Source of the DNA: Glandiceps talaboti
Taxonomy: Eukaryota; Hemichordata; Enteropneusta; Spengelidae
Reading direction: 5' to 3'
Assembly: GCF_964340395.1 (NCBI RefSeq)
Contig: NC_135557.1
Coordinates: 2,429,687 to 2,493,686 of the forward strand
DNA: 64,000 nucleotides
Numbering within the stretch: position 1 is the first letter of the stretch; each line of letters opens with the position of its first letter. This document shows positions 48,255-59,739 of the stretch, piece after piece. Both the position numbers and the translations under genes were made by a program. The notes beneath the pieces were generated by a model. That model had not been told where the DNA came from. It ran no database searches and saw only the letters and a list, made by a program, of their open reading frames with translations.

Positions 48255-49135
48255 TTATAATAATTGAATGGATGGATGGATGGATGGATGGATGGATGTA
48301 TGTATGTATAGATAGATAGATAGATAGATGTATAGATAAATAGATAGATAGATAGATAAGTGAATAGATAGATGGATGGATAGAAAGATAGATAGATAAG
48401 TTCAAGGAGGATAGATAGACATATATAGAGATAAATAAGATATATAAGATAGATGATATATGGATGGATGGATGGATAGATGAATAGATAGTTATATAGA
48501 AAGATAGATGTGTGAGTGTGTGTACATGTCAGGATGGAACTTGCTGGGGGTAATTCCGAGCATATATACTACAAAAAAAAAAAAAAAACCAAAAAAAAAA
48601 AAAAAAAAAAAAAGTTGTTAAATAGATAGATAGTTGGTTGTAGATATAGATAAGATACATAGATAGATGATATGTGGATGGATAAGATAGATAGATAGAT
48701 ATAGATAAGATAAATAAGATACATAAGATAGATGATGGATGGATGGATGGATGGATGGATAAGATAGATATATAGAAAGATAGATGATATATAGATAGAT
48801 AGTTGATATATAGATAGATAAGATAGATGATATATAGATGGATGGATGGATAAGATTTATAGATGATATATAGATGGATGGAGATATAGATAAGATAGAC
48901 AGACATAGATAAGATAGATGGTATATAGATGGATGGATAAGATATATAGATGATATATAGATGGATGGAGATATAGATAAGATAAACAGACATAGATAAG
49001 ATAGATGATATATAGATGGATGGATAGATAAGATATATAGATCATATATGGATGGATGGAGAAAGATAGATAGGCAAACATAAGATAGATAGATGATATA
49101 TAGATGGGTGGATGGATAGATGGAAGGATGGATAT
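48255..49135. repeat. (GATA)n/(GGAT)n complex microsatellite
   Basis: About 0.9 kb of gata, gatg and ggat tetranucleotide runs with interruptions and an A-tract at 48570-48612. Minus-strand open frames here (Tyr/Ile/Ser-rich) are artefacts. Confidence 0.95.
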
Positions 49136-49149
49136 TAAACTTTTTTGAA

Positions 49150-49490
49150 AATATTTTTATTGTTGAAATGTAATTTAAAATTGAATTTAATGTTGAAATG
49201 TAATTTTTAAATTGAATTTTGTGTTGAAATGTAATTTAAATTGAATTTAAAGTAGAAATGTAATTTTAAATTGAATTTAGTGTTGAAATGTAATTTAAAT
49301 TGAATTTAATGTTGAAATGTAATTTAAAATTGTATTTAATGTTGAAATGTAATTTTAAACTGAATTTAATGTTGAAATGTAATTTAAAATTGAATTTTGT
49401 GTTGAAATGTAATTTAAAATTGAATTTTGTGTTGAAATGTAATTTAAAATTGAATTTTGTGTTGAAATGTAACTGGTAATTGAATTTATT
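49150..49490. repeat. ~29-bp tandem repeat, about 11 copies
   Basis: Units 'gttgaaatgtaatttaaatt' plus 'gaattta', with one or two bases of length variation between copies. Confidence 0.9.
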
Positions 49491-49819
49491 TAATATTGCA
49501 TATATTTGGACCCGGGTTTCCAGAGTTTTATCCAACACGTTACAGGTTTTTTTCTGGTTTTCCTGGTTGGTTAAGTGCATGATATTTCTGCTGTCCTTTC
49601 CCAATACATCACTGTAGTTCATTATTGTAGGTCTTTCATTGGTTATATTTACATTCATTCCAATCTGTTCTGTAGTCTCTTGACAATTATAGATACTATT
49701 TTGGATATGTGTATTTTCAAATAGAGATAGGTGTTGACATTAAATCATGCAAATTTCAGCCACATTCTGACTTCAGTCATGTTTCTGTAAATGAATGATT
49801 CGTGTTAACTTATGGCCAT

Positions 49820-50668
49820 AAAATAGTGATAGATACTGTATTAGAGTATAACACATGTGTGACCCGGTGTAGGGTATGGCATAGTAGTTTATGACTATAA
49901 AATAGTCATAAATATGTATTTGATATTGATATAGGCACTATATTAGAGTATAACACATGTGTGACCCGGTGTAGGGTATGGCATGGTAGTTTATGACTAT
50001 AAAATAGTCATAAATATGTATTTAATATTGCTATAGGTACTATATTAGAGTATAACACATGTGTGACACGGTGTAGGGTATGGCATAGTAGTTTATGACT
50101 ATAAAATAGTCATGAATATGTATTTAATATTGCTATAGGTACTATATTAGAGTATAACACATGTGTGACCCGGTGTAGGGTATGGCATAGTAGTATATGA
50201 CTATAAAATTATAATAAATATGTATTTGATATTGATATAGGCACTATATTAGAGTGTAACACATGTGTGACCCGGTGTAGGGTATGGCATGGTAGTATAT
50301 GACTATAAAATTATAATAAATATGTATTTGATATTGATATAGGTACTATATTAGAGTATAACACATGTGTGACCCGGTGTAGGGTATGGCATGGTAGTTT
50401 ATGACTATAAAATAGTCATAAATATGTATTTAATATTGCTATATGTACTATATTAGAGTATAACACATGTGTTACCCGGTGTAGGGTATGGCATGGTAGT
50501 TTATGACTATAAAATAGTCATAAATATGTATTTAATATTGCTATAGGTACTATATTAGAGTATAACACATGTGTGACCCGGTGTAGGGTACGGCATGGTA
50601 GTTTATGACTATAAAATAGTCATAAATATGTATTTAATATTGCTATAGGTACTATATTAGAGTGTGTT
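49820..50668. repeat. ~102-bp tandem repeat, about eight copies
   Basis: Each unit has 'attagagtataacacatgtg', 'acccggtgtagggtatgg', 'tttatgactataaaatagtc' and 'atatgtattt.atattg'. The array ends about 0.2 kb before the right end of the MULE. Confidence 0.95.
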
Positions 50669-50803
50669 CAAAATGGCAGACAAGCAAAACATAGCTAATA
50701 CGCATGTGTGGAACTAGTTATGGCAGCAAGTTTTGCAGCAATAGCTGCCGTTAAACGGCATAACGGCGAGATAGGCGAGCCATGGGTGAATGAACTTTGC
50801 CGT

Positions 50804-50854
50804 CCCCATATATGGGGTACTGGTGGGCGCCTTAGCGCGTCCCCATATATGGGG
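50804..50854. promoter_or_regulatory. Two perfect CArG-box palindromes near the MULE right end
   Basis: CCCCATATATGGGG occurs at 50804-50817 and 50841-50854, each followed by tactggtgg. The core CCATATATGG matches the SRF/MADS consensus CC(A/T)6GG exactly. They lie inside the right terminal repeat region; they may simply be part of the transposase binding site. Confidence 0.5.
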
Positions 50855-50873
50855 TACTGGTGGTGAAAGGGTT
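50815..50873 (-). repeat. Right terminal inverted repeat of the MULE
   Basis: Read on the minus strand it begins 'aaccctttcaccaccagtac' and then 'cccatatatgggg', matching the left end at 31644 for the first 16 bases apart from one. Confidence 0.65.
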
Positions 50874-50878
50874 CTCAT

Positions 50879-51045
50879 TGAATATCAGAAGCTCGCATTC
50901 ATATAGAGAGGGCTATAGGACGTTTAAAAGCATTTCATATATTTGACAGTGAAGTTTACAATGAATGGTTTAGCAGAGCAAATCTTCACAGTTTGTGCTT
51001 TCCTAGTGAATTTTCAATCCCCATTCTAAAAATAGCATTACAGTA
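50879..51045 (+). pseudogene. C-terminal fragment of the THAP-DDE transposase
   Basis: Just after the MULE right end the frame reads 'ISEARIHIERAIGRLKAF' and then 'HIF'. This is the conserved block holding the catalytic Glu of DDE_Tnp_4 transposases, precisely what is missing after 'LSAREV' at 31643. The codon before ISEAR is TGA, where Arg would be expected. After 'HIFDSE' the sequence departs from the family and stops at 51043-51045. It is best explained as the other half of the gene starting at 28076. Confidence 0.8.
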
Positions 51046-51139
51046 ATTGTTGAGAACGTTACTAATGGTAACAAGTCTTCACAAAGAAATGATGTGTAAA
51101 GAATGTGAGGATCATAGGGTGTTTCTATTGCCAGAATAA

Positions 51140-51337
51140 AGGGGATTAACCATGAGCATGCAGTTTTGGTTAGCTGAGGTATCAAGTTCAATGAGACTGA
51201 CCTCATGGTGAAATGCTGTTACAGTAAGAGATCAATCTCTGTTACCTTTATTTGTCATAACAAAGAAGTCTTTTGGCCAGTCTCACTGAAATTGATACCG
51301 TCTGACATCAAAACTGCATGCTTGCAATGAATCCCCT
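51140..51337. repeat. Foldback element with ~61-bp arms
   Basis: 51140-51203 ('ggggatt', 'gcatgcagttttg', 'gtatcaa.ttca.tgagac') is the reverse complement, at about 80% identity, of 51275-51337. A ~70-bp spacer separates them. Likely a MITE that inserted after the transposase fragment. Confidence 0.6.
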
Positions 51338-51499
51338 GTAGTTGACCAAAGGAAACGTGGCAAATATGTACAGGTGCAGCCAATACGCAGATTTGTGATT
51401 TTCATTAATTATATGTTGTTTCAGATCAAAAATAATGTTTTTAATAGAATCCCCCCCCCAAAAAAAAAAAAAAAATTGTGGAGAGGTGTTTAGATGTTC

Positions 51500-51812
51500 T
51501 TATGTGCCCTCCCCCTGATGAAAGATATATACCACTACCCACCCAATATTGAGAATGACTTACCCACTCCCACCGATGAAAGATATATACCACTACCCAC
51601 CCAATATTGAGAATGACTTACCCACTCCCACCGATGAAAGATATATACCACTACCCACCCAATATTGAGAATGACTTACCCACTCCCACCACTGAAAGAT
51701 ATATACCACTACCCACCCAATATTGAGAATGACTTACCCACTCCCACCACTGAAAGATATATACCACTACCCACCCAATATTGAGAATGACTTACCCACT
51801 CCCACCACTGAA
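51500..51812. repeat. 58-bp tandem repeat, about five copies
   Basis: Units with gatgaaagatatataccact, 'acccacccaatattgagaat' and 'gacttacccactccca'. The later units carry 'cactgaaag' instead of 'cgatgaaag'. Confidence 0.93.
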
Positions 51813-51924
51813 ATGTTTGTACTCTCCACTATACCAACAATTCATTTCGACGTACACAATGTTTTCCCCTCCCATTGTATCTAAATCATGACTTCCCTGC
51901 CCTTATTCACCTTGTTTGCTCCCC

Positions 51925-52310
51925 ACCTGCTACTGAATGAAAAGATTGCCCACCTGCTACTGAATGAAAAGATTGCCCACCTGCTACTGAATGAAAAGAT
52001 TGCCCACCTGCTACTGAATGAAAAGATTGCCCACCTGCTATTGATTGAAAAGATTGCCCACCTGCTACTGAATGAAAAGATTGCCCACCTGCTACTGAAT
52101 GAAAAGATTGCCCACCTGCTACTGAATGAAAAGATTGCCCACCTGCTAATTGATTGAAAAGATTGCCCACCTGCTACTGAATGAAAAGATTGCCCACCTG
52201 CTACTGAATGAAAAGATTGCCCACCTGCTATTGATTGAAAAGATTGCCCACCTGCTATCGAATGAAAAGATTGCCCACCTGCTACTGAATGAAAAGATTG
52301 CCCACCCACT
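51925..52310. repeat. 27-bp tandem repeat, about 14 copies
   Basis: Units 'ctgctactgaatgaaaagat' plus 'tgcccac'. The period is a multiple of 3, so a 9-residue peptide (LLLNEKIAH) is read on the plus strand and a different one on the minus strand. One unit has an extra base (52147), which breaks the frame. No sign of a gene around it. Confidence 0.93.
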
Positions 52311-53314
52311 GAAAAAGTACACAAGAACAATTTCATTGACTGCACCTATATATTATCATTTGTGACTGCTTTTATGGTCTCACTCACCAGTGTACTATTT
52401 CTCAAAGCTCCATCCATGTAACAATTTCATTTTTAATATTTAATATTTATTATTTTATTTATATTGTATGGACTTGTAAGTGTAAAATGTAGAGAATAAT
52501 ATATTGCATACCATAAATTATATTTATTGATATATTACAAATTAATTTTGTGTTCCCACTAAATAAAGTGACAGGAAAATATTTACAAATGTGAAATAAG
52601 ACTGTTGTGGAACAGGCTTTGTATGAGATTATTATTGCTGAGAATAAGTGTCATTTACTTTGTAATACTGTCAGCAATATTTTCATGACCAATAGGTACA
52701 GGAAGACCAATACATTTTGGTACATGGTAACATTAAAATAAATAAACTGTGTACATGTATACATATTGTGTATTTCTTTTATACTAGCTTAGTTACTATA
52801 TTTTACATTTAGGCCAGAAAAAATAACAAAGCTGTTCAACGAGCAACCTAGCCCATCACATTGGGTAGGACTGTATAAGATTATATAATTTGGAATTGAC
52901 TCAAATGCATATTGTCACATGTATCATACAGAAAGAAATCCTGTTAATGTAGAAAAAAAAGTGTGCATTTTACTGACATGCAAAGCCTGTATTATATTTC
53001 CCATCACTAATGAAAAAAAAATTTAAAAATTGAAATGCCAAAAATATGGGTAGGTCGCATCTGTTGAAAAGCTTTTAATTTGTTCTGGCCTTAGATCAGT
53101 GTAGACACCCTACGATATCCAGGTCTACTTATATATGTACCTAACAACTTGACCTGCCGTTGCACACGTCCAGTGAATATAGTTCTGGGACAATACCTTC
53201 CAGAAAAAATGTCTCAGACTTTTTACATAATGTATCATACAAGCCTTGGTTAAATTCAATTCTCTCCACATATACTTAATACCCTTGTTCACCAGATTCA
53301 GGGTCTAGAATTAT
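52311..53314. other. Unassigned sequence
   Basis: AT-rich, with no recognised gene or repeat. It separates the transposase C-terminus and satellite arrays from the minus-strand YqaJ pseudogene. Confidence 0.4.
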
Positions 53315-53838
53315 AAATACACAGAAGTCACACCACAACCTGTTCATTATTCCCATCTGACCTAACATTTAATAATAATAATGATATTTTTTGTTAAACT
53401 TTGGATTTTCATTTTCATCAAGAAACAGCTAAAACTGACTGTCCTTGGTTCTTATGAGTTCCTTTACTGACAATCCATTATTTTCAGGGCATTTGATTTC
53501 AACTAAACCTTTAGTGATATCAACACTGAGATCATCTAAATCGCCATCAATGCTACAACCTTGATGAGGTCTAACAATGTCAATCACAAACCCTTTTTGA
53601 CAAACTTTCAACCCAACATGGCCATTCCTATTCATGTGTTTTACATATGCATCCCTAGCTGTGTCTTCAAGACCTAACCCTTGCCTGCACTGTGCTGGCA
53701 TTGATTTCCTATCATATTGCATTATTTCCCTTACAAGGCAGTCTGGTGGTGTTGAATACTGCCGCTTATATATTTTACCAAAGTGTGATGAAGAAATCCT
53801 ACAGACCCGATAAGCATACCAATGTTTATTTGGTGACT
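53315..53838 (-). pseudogene. YqaJ-type exonuclease (ISL2EU second gene), inactivated
   Basis: Minus-strand translation from about 53838 downward gives 'HWYAYRVCRISSSHFGKIYK', 'GLGLEDTARDAYVKHMN', 'GCSIDGDLDDL', 'KGLVEIKCPEN', then 'LFLDENENPKFNKKYHYYY' and 'GQMGIMNRLWCDF'. These are the ordered motifs of YqaJ-like (PD-(D/E)xK) recombination nucleases: G...E..A, S.DG, V-E-I-K-C-P, and the QVQGQM/WCDF region. Two in-frame stops (TAG at 53429-53431, TAA at 53369-53371) break it; otherwise the frame is continuous. The 5' part ends at the palindromic element starting at 53844. ISL2EU elements encode a YqaJ nuclease beside a THAP-DDE transposase, so this is probably the partner of the gene at 28076. 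Confidence 0.8.
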
Positions 53839-53843
53839 GTCCC

Positions 53844-54084
53844 CTAGACTTTCGACAGTCGCTCGCGCCTTTTTTTCCTACATCTTATCTAAACTCCGAT
53901 CCGGCACAACACTACTATAATCGCATATTGATATCGAGGGCCGAAGGCCCGAGTCGAGGGCCAAAGGCTCGACCTTAGGCCTTCGGCCCTCGATATCAGT
54001 TTGCGATTAGACTAGTGTTGCGCCAGATCGGAGTTAAGATAAAACGTAGGAAAAAAAAGGCGCGAGCGACTGTCAACAGTCTAG
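53844..54084. mobile_element. Palindromic foldback element, ~241 bp
   Basis: Both ends read ctagact inward. The arms match over about 105 bp at high identity, including 'gacagtcgctcgcgcc', a T-tract, 'ctccgatc.ggc.caacact' and 'tgatatcgagggccgaaggc'. The centre is a GC-rich pair of short palindromes around 'gggccgaaggcccgagtcga'. The structure is that of a foldback MITE, or of an element end duplicated head-to-head. It sits exactly between the YqaJ fragment and the following array. Confidence 0.8.
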
Positions 54085-57000
54085 TAGACATACTGATGTG
54101 TAGTGTACTTGATGTAGAGATACTGCTGTGTAGTGTAATTGTCAGGATGTAGAGATACTGTTGTGTAGTGTAATTGTCAGGATGTAGAGATACTGCTGTG
54201 CAGTGTAATTGATGTAGAGATACTACTGTGTAGTGTAATTGATGTAGAGATACTGCTGTGTAGTGTAATTGATGTAGAGATACTGCTGTGCAGTGTAATT
54301 GTCAGGATGTAGAGATACTGCTGTGTAGTGTAATTGTCAGGATGTAGAGATACTGCTGTGTAGCGTAATTGTCAGGATGTAGAGATACTAATGTGTAGTG
54401 TAATTGATGTAGAGATACTGCTGTGTAGTGTAATTGATGTAGAGATACTACTGTGTAGTGTAATTGTCAGGATGTAGAGATACTACTGTGTAGTGTAATT
54501 GATGTAGAGATACTGCTGTGTAGTGTAATTGTAAGGATGTAGAGATACTACTGTGTAGTGTAATTGTCAGGATGTAGAGATACTGCTGTGTAGTGTAATT
54601 GATGTAGAGATACTGCTGTGTAGTGTAATTGTCAGGATGTAGAGATACTGCTGTGTAGTGTAATTTATGTAGAGATACTACTGTGTAGTGTAATTGATGT
54701 AGAGATACTGCTGTGTAGTGTAATTGATGTAGAGATACTGCTGTGTAGTGTAATTGTCAGGATGTAGAGATACTGATGTGTAGTGTAATTGTAAGGATGT
54801 AGAGATACTACTGAGTAGTGTAATTGATGTAGAGATAGGTAGCTACTGTGTAGTGTAATTGTCAGGATGTAGAGATACTGCTGTGTAGTGTAATTGATGT
54901 AGAGATACTACTGTGTAGTGTAATTGATGTAGAGATACTGCTGTGTAGTGTAATTGATGTAGAGATACTGCTGTGTAGTGTAATTGTCAGGATGTAGAGA
55001 TACTGCTGTGTAGTGTAATTGATGTAGAGATACTGCTGTGTAGTGTAATTGATGTAGAGATACTGCTGTGTAGTGTAATTGATGTAGAGATACTGCTGTG
55101 TAGTGTAATTGTCAGGATGTAGAGATATTGCTGTGTAGTGTAATTGTCAGGATGTAGAGATACTGCTGTGTAGTGTAATTGATGTAGAGATACTACTGTG
55201 TAGTGTAATTGATGTAGAGATACTGCTGTGTAGTGTAATTGATGTAGAGATACTACTGTGTAGTGTAATTGTCAGGATGTAGAGATACTACTGTGTAGTG
55301 TAATTGATGTAGAGATACTGTTGTGTAGTGTAATTGATGTAGAGATACTGCTGTGTAGTGTAATTGTCAGGATGTAGAGATATTGCTGTGTAGTGTAATT
55401 GTCAGGATGTAGAGATACTGCTGTGTAGTGTAATTGATGTAGAGATACTACTGTGTAGTGTAATTGATGTAGAGATACTGCTGTGTAGTGTAATTGATGT
55501 AGAGATACTACTGTGTAGTGTAATTGTCAGGATGTAGAGATACTACTGTGTAGTGTAATTGATGTAGAGATACTGCTGTGTAGTGTAATTGATGTAGAGA
55601 TATTGCTGTGTAGTGTAATTGATGTAGAGATACTGCTGTGTAGTGTAATTGATATAGAGATACTACTGTGTAGTGTAATTGTCAGGATGTAGAGATATTG
55701 CTGTGTAGTGTAATTGTCAGGATGTAGAGATACTACTGTGTAGTGTAATTGTCAGGATGTAGAGATATTGCTGTGTAGTGTAATTGATGTAGAGATACTG
55801 CTGTGCAGTGTAATTGATGTAGAGATACTGCTGTGTAGTGTAATTGTCAGGATGTAGAGATATTGCTGTGTAGTGTAATTGTCAGGATGTAGAGATACTA
55901 CTGTGTAGTGTAATTGTCAGGATGTAGAGATACTACTGTGTAGTGTAATTGATGTAGAGATACTGCTGTGTAGTGTAATTGTAAGGATGTAGAGATACTA
56001 CTGTGTAGTGTAATTGTCAGGATGTAGAGATACTGCTGTGTAGTGTAATTGATGTAGAGATACTGATGTGTAGTGTAATTGTCAGGATGTAGAGATACTG
56101 CTGTGTAGTGTAATTGATGTAGAGATAGGTAGCTACTGTCTAGTGTAATTGTCAGGATGTAGAGATACTGCTGTGTAGTGTAATTGATGTAGAGATACTA
56201 CTGTGTAGTGTAATTGATGTAGAGATACTGCTGTGTAGTGTAATTGATGTAGAGATACTGCTGTGTAGTGTAATTGTCAGGATGTAGAGATACTGATGTG
56301 TAGTGTAATTGTAAGGATGTAGAGATACTACTGAGTAGTGTAATTGATGTAGAGATAGGTAGCTACTGTGTAGTGTAATTGTCAGGATGTAGAGATACTG
56401 CTGTGTAGTGTAATTGATGTAGAGATACTACTGTGTAGTGTAATTGATGTAGAGATACTGCTGTGTAGTGTAATTGATGTAGAGATACTGCTGTGTAGTG
56501 TAATTGTAAGGATGTAGAGATACTACTGAGTAGTGTAATTGATGTAGAGATAGGTAGCTACTGTGTAGTGTAATTGTCAGGATGTAGAGATACTGCTGTG
56601 TAGTGTAATTGATGTAGAGATACTACTGTGTAGTGTAATTGATGTAGAGATACTGCTGTGTAGTGTAATTGATGTAGAGATACTGCTGTGTAGTGTAATT
56701 GTCAGGATGTAGAGATACTGCTGTGTAGTGTAATTGATGTAGAGATACTACTGTGTAGTGTAATTGATGTAGAGATACTGCTGTGTAGTGTAATTGATGT
56801 AGAGATACTGCTGTGTAGTGTAATTGTCAGGATGTAGAGATATTGCTGTGTAGTGTAATTGTCAGGATGTAGAGATACTGCTGTGTAGTGTAATTGATGT
56901 AGAGATACTACTGTGTAGTGTAATTGATGTAGAGATACTGCTGTGTAGTGTAATTGATGTAGAGATACTACTGTGTAGTGTAATTGTCAGGATGTAGAGA

Positions 57001-59695
57001 TACTGCTGTGTAGTGTAATTGTAAGGATGTAGAGATACTACTGTGTAGTGTAATTGTCAGGATGTAGAGATACTGCTGTGTAGTGTAATTGATCTAGAGA
57101 TACTGCTGTGTAGTGTAATTGTAAGGATGTAGAGATACTACTGTGTAGTGTAATTGTCAGGATGTAGAGATACTACTGTGTAGTGTAATTGATGTAGAGA
57201 TACTGTTGTGTAGTGTAATTGATGTAGAGATACTGCTGTGTAGTGTAATTGATGTAGAGATACTGCTGTGTAGTGTAATTGATGTAGAGATATTGCTGTG
57301 TAGTGTAATTGATGTAGAGATACTGCTGTGTAGTGTAATTGATATAGAGATACTACTGTGTAGTGTAATTGTCAGGATGTAGAGATATTGCTGTGTAGTG
57401 TAATTGTCAGGATGTAGAGATACTGCTGTGTAGTGTAATTGTCAGGATGTAGAGATATTGCTGTGTAGTGTAATTGATGTAGAGATACTGCTGTGCAGTG
57501 TAATTGATGTAGAGATACTGCTGTGTAGTGTAATTGTCAGGATGTAGAGATATTGCTGTGTAGTGTAATTGTCAGGATGTAGAGATACTACTGTGTAGTG
57601 TAATTGTCAGGATGTAGAGATACTACTGTGTAGTGTAATTGATGTAGAGATACTGCTGTGTAGTGTAATTGTCAGGATGTAGAGATACTGCTGTGTAGTG
57701 TAATTGATGTAGAGATACTGCTGTGTAGTGTAATTGTCAGGATGTAGAGATACTGCTGTGTAGTGTAATTGATGTAGAGATACTGATGTGTAGTGTAATT
57801 GTCAGGATGTAGAGATACTGCTGTGTAGTGTAATTGATGTAGAGATAGGTAGCTACTGTGTAGTGTAATTGTCAGGATGTAGAGATACTGCTGTGTAGTG
57901 TAATTGATGTAGAGATACTACTGTGTAGTGTAATTGATGTAGAGATACTGCTGTGTAGTGTAATTGATGTAGAGATACTGCTGTGTAGTGTAATTGTCAG
58001 GATGTAGAGATACTGATGTGTAGTGTAATTGTAAGGATGTAGAGATACTACTGAGTAGTGTAATTGATGTAGAGATAGGTAGCTACTGTGTAGTGTATTT
58101 GTCAGGATGTAGAGATACTGCTGTGTAGTGTAATTGATGTAGAGATACTACTGTGTAGTGTAATTGATGTAGAGATACTGCTGTGTAGTGTAATTGTCAG
58201 GATGTAGAGATACTGCTGTGTAGTGTAATTGATGTAGAGATACTACTGTGTAGTGTAATTGATGTAGAGATACTGCTGTGTAGTGTAATTGATGTAGAGA
58301 TACTGCTGTGTAGTGTAATTGTCAGGATGTAGAGATATTGCTGTGTAGTGTAATTGTCAGGATGTAGAGATACTGCTGTGTAGTGTAATTGATGTAGAGA
58401 TACTACTGTGTAGTGTAATTGATGTAGAGATACTGCTGTGTAGTGTAATTGATGTAGAGATACTACTGTGTAGTGTAATTGTCAGGATGTAGAGATACTG
58501 CTGTGTAGTGTAATTGTAAGGATGTAGAGATACTACTGTGTAGTGTAATTGTCAGGATGTAGAGATACTGCTGTGTAGTGTAATTGATCTAGAGATACTG
58601 CTGTGTAGTGTAATTGTAAGGATGTAGAGATACTACTGTGTAGTGTAATTGATGTAGAGATATTGCTGTGTAGTGTAATTGATGTAGAGATACTGCTGTG
58701 TAGTGTAATTGATATAGAGATACTACTGTGTAGTGTAATTGTCAGGATGTAGAGATATTGCTGTGTAGTGTAATTGTCAGGATGTAGAGATACTACTGTG
58801 TAGTGTAATTGTCAGGATGTAGAGATATTGCTGTGTAGTGTAATTGATGTAGAGATACTGCTGTGCAGTGTAATTGATGTAGAGATACTGCTGTGTAGTG
58901 TAATTGTCAGGATGTAGAGATATTGCTGTGTAGTGTAATTGTCAGGATGTAGAGATACTACTGTGTAGTGTAATTGATGTAGAGATACTGCTGTGTAGTG
59001 TAATTGATGTAGAGATATTGCTGTGTAGTGTAATTGATGTAGAGATACTGCTGTGTAGTGTAATTGATGTAGAGATACTGATGTGTAGTGTAATTGTCAG
59101 GATGTAGAGATATTGCTGTGTAGTGTAATTGATGTAGAGATACTGCTGTGTAGTGTAATTGATGTAGAGATACTGATGTGTAGTGTAATTGTCAGTATGT
59201 AGAGATACTGCTGTGTAGTGTAATTGTCAGGATGTAGAGATACTGCTGTGTAGTGTAATTGATGTAGAGATACTACTGTGTAGTGTAATTGATGTAGAGA
59301 TACTACTGTGTAGTGTAATTGATGTAGAGATACTGCTGTGTAGTGTAATTGATGTAGAGATACTGCTGTGTAGTGTAATTGTCAGGATGTAGAGATACTG
59401 CTGTGTAGTGTAATTGTCAGGATGTAGAGATACTGATGTGTAGTGTAATTGATGTAGAGATACTGCTGTGTAGTGTAATTGATGTAGAGATACTGATGTG
59501 TAGTGTAATTGTCAGGATGTAGAGATACTACTGTGTAGTGTAATTGATATAGAGATACTGATGTGTAGTGTAATTGTCAGGATGTAGAGATACTAATGTG
59601 TAGTGTAATTGATGTAGAGATATTGCTGTGTAGAGTACTTGATGTTGAGATACTGTTGTGCAGTGTAATTGATGTAGAGATACTGCTGTGCTAGG
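54085..59695. repeat. 30/35-bp minisatellite array, 5.6 kb
   Basis: Two unit types share 'tagagatactgctgtgtagt' plus 'gtaatt' and differ in the end: 'gatg' (30 bp) or 'gtcaggatg' (35 bp; also 'gtaaggatg'). About 170 units. A marker variant 'agagataggtagctact' occurs at 54831, 56121, 56351, 56547, 57841 and 58071. The pair 56121/56351 is repeated as 57841/58071, exactly 1720 bp later, so large blocks were duplicated. Confidence 0.97.
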
Positions 59696-59739
59696 AACGA
59701 GGGAATTTCAACTAGCCCATCACAAAATAGAGATGCGTA

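Larger units (their letters stand above)
31644..50873 (+). mobile_element. Candidate autonomous MULE, 19.2 kb, inserted in the THAP-DDE gene
   Basis: The left boundary starts 'aactctttcaccacca' and the right boundary ends with its reverse complement apart from one base ('tggtggtgaaagggtt'). Matching continues more loosely inward through 'cat..gg' and a second 'ccaccag.ccc' motif. Flanking DNA is the split transposase gene, which defines both edges to within a few bases. Inside lie an 18-exon transposase gene and several tandem arrays in introns and 3' flank. MULEs normally make 8-11 bp target duplications; I see no clear one here, so the exact ends may have eroded. Boundaries are inference from the inverted repeat plus the split gene. 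Confidence 0.7.

Noticed and set aside
48220-49081. Minus-strand Tyr/Ile/Ser-rich frames
   Set aside because: Translations of the GATA/GGAT microsatellite.
31641-50882. A clean 8-11 bp target duplication for the MULE
   Set aside because: The flanks (ending gggaagtt on the left, starting ctcattgaa on the right) do not match, even allowing a base or two of boundary shift.
51881-52365. Open frames on both strands with 9-residue repeats
   Set aside because: The 27-bp array is open on both strands by composition. One unit has an extra base, and no flanking coding sequence or splice signals were found.
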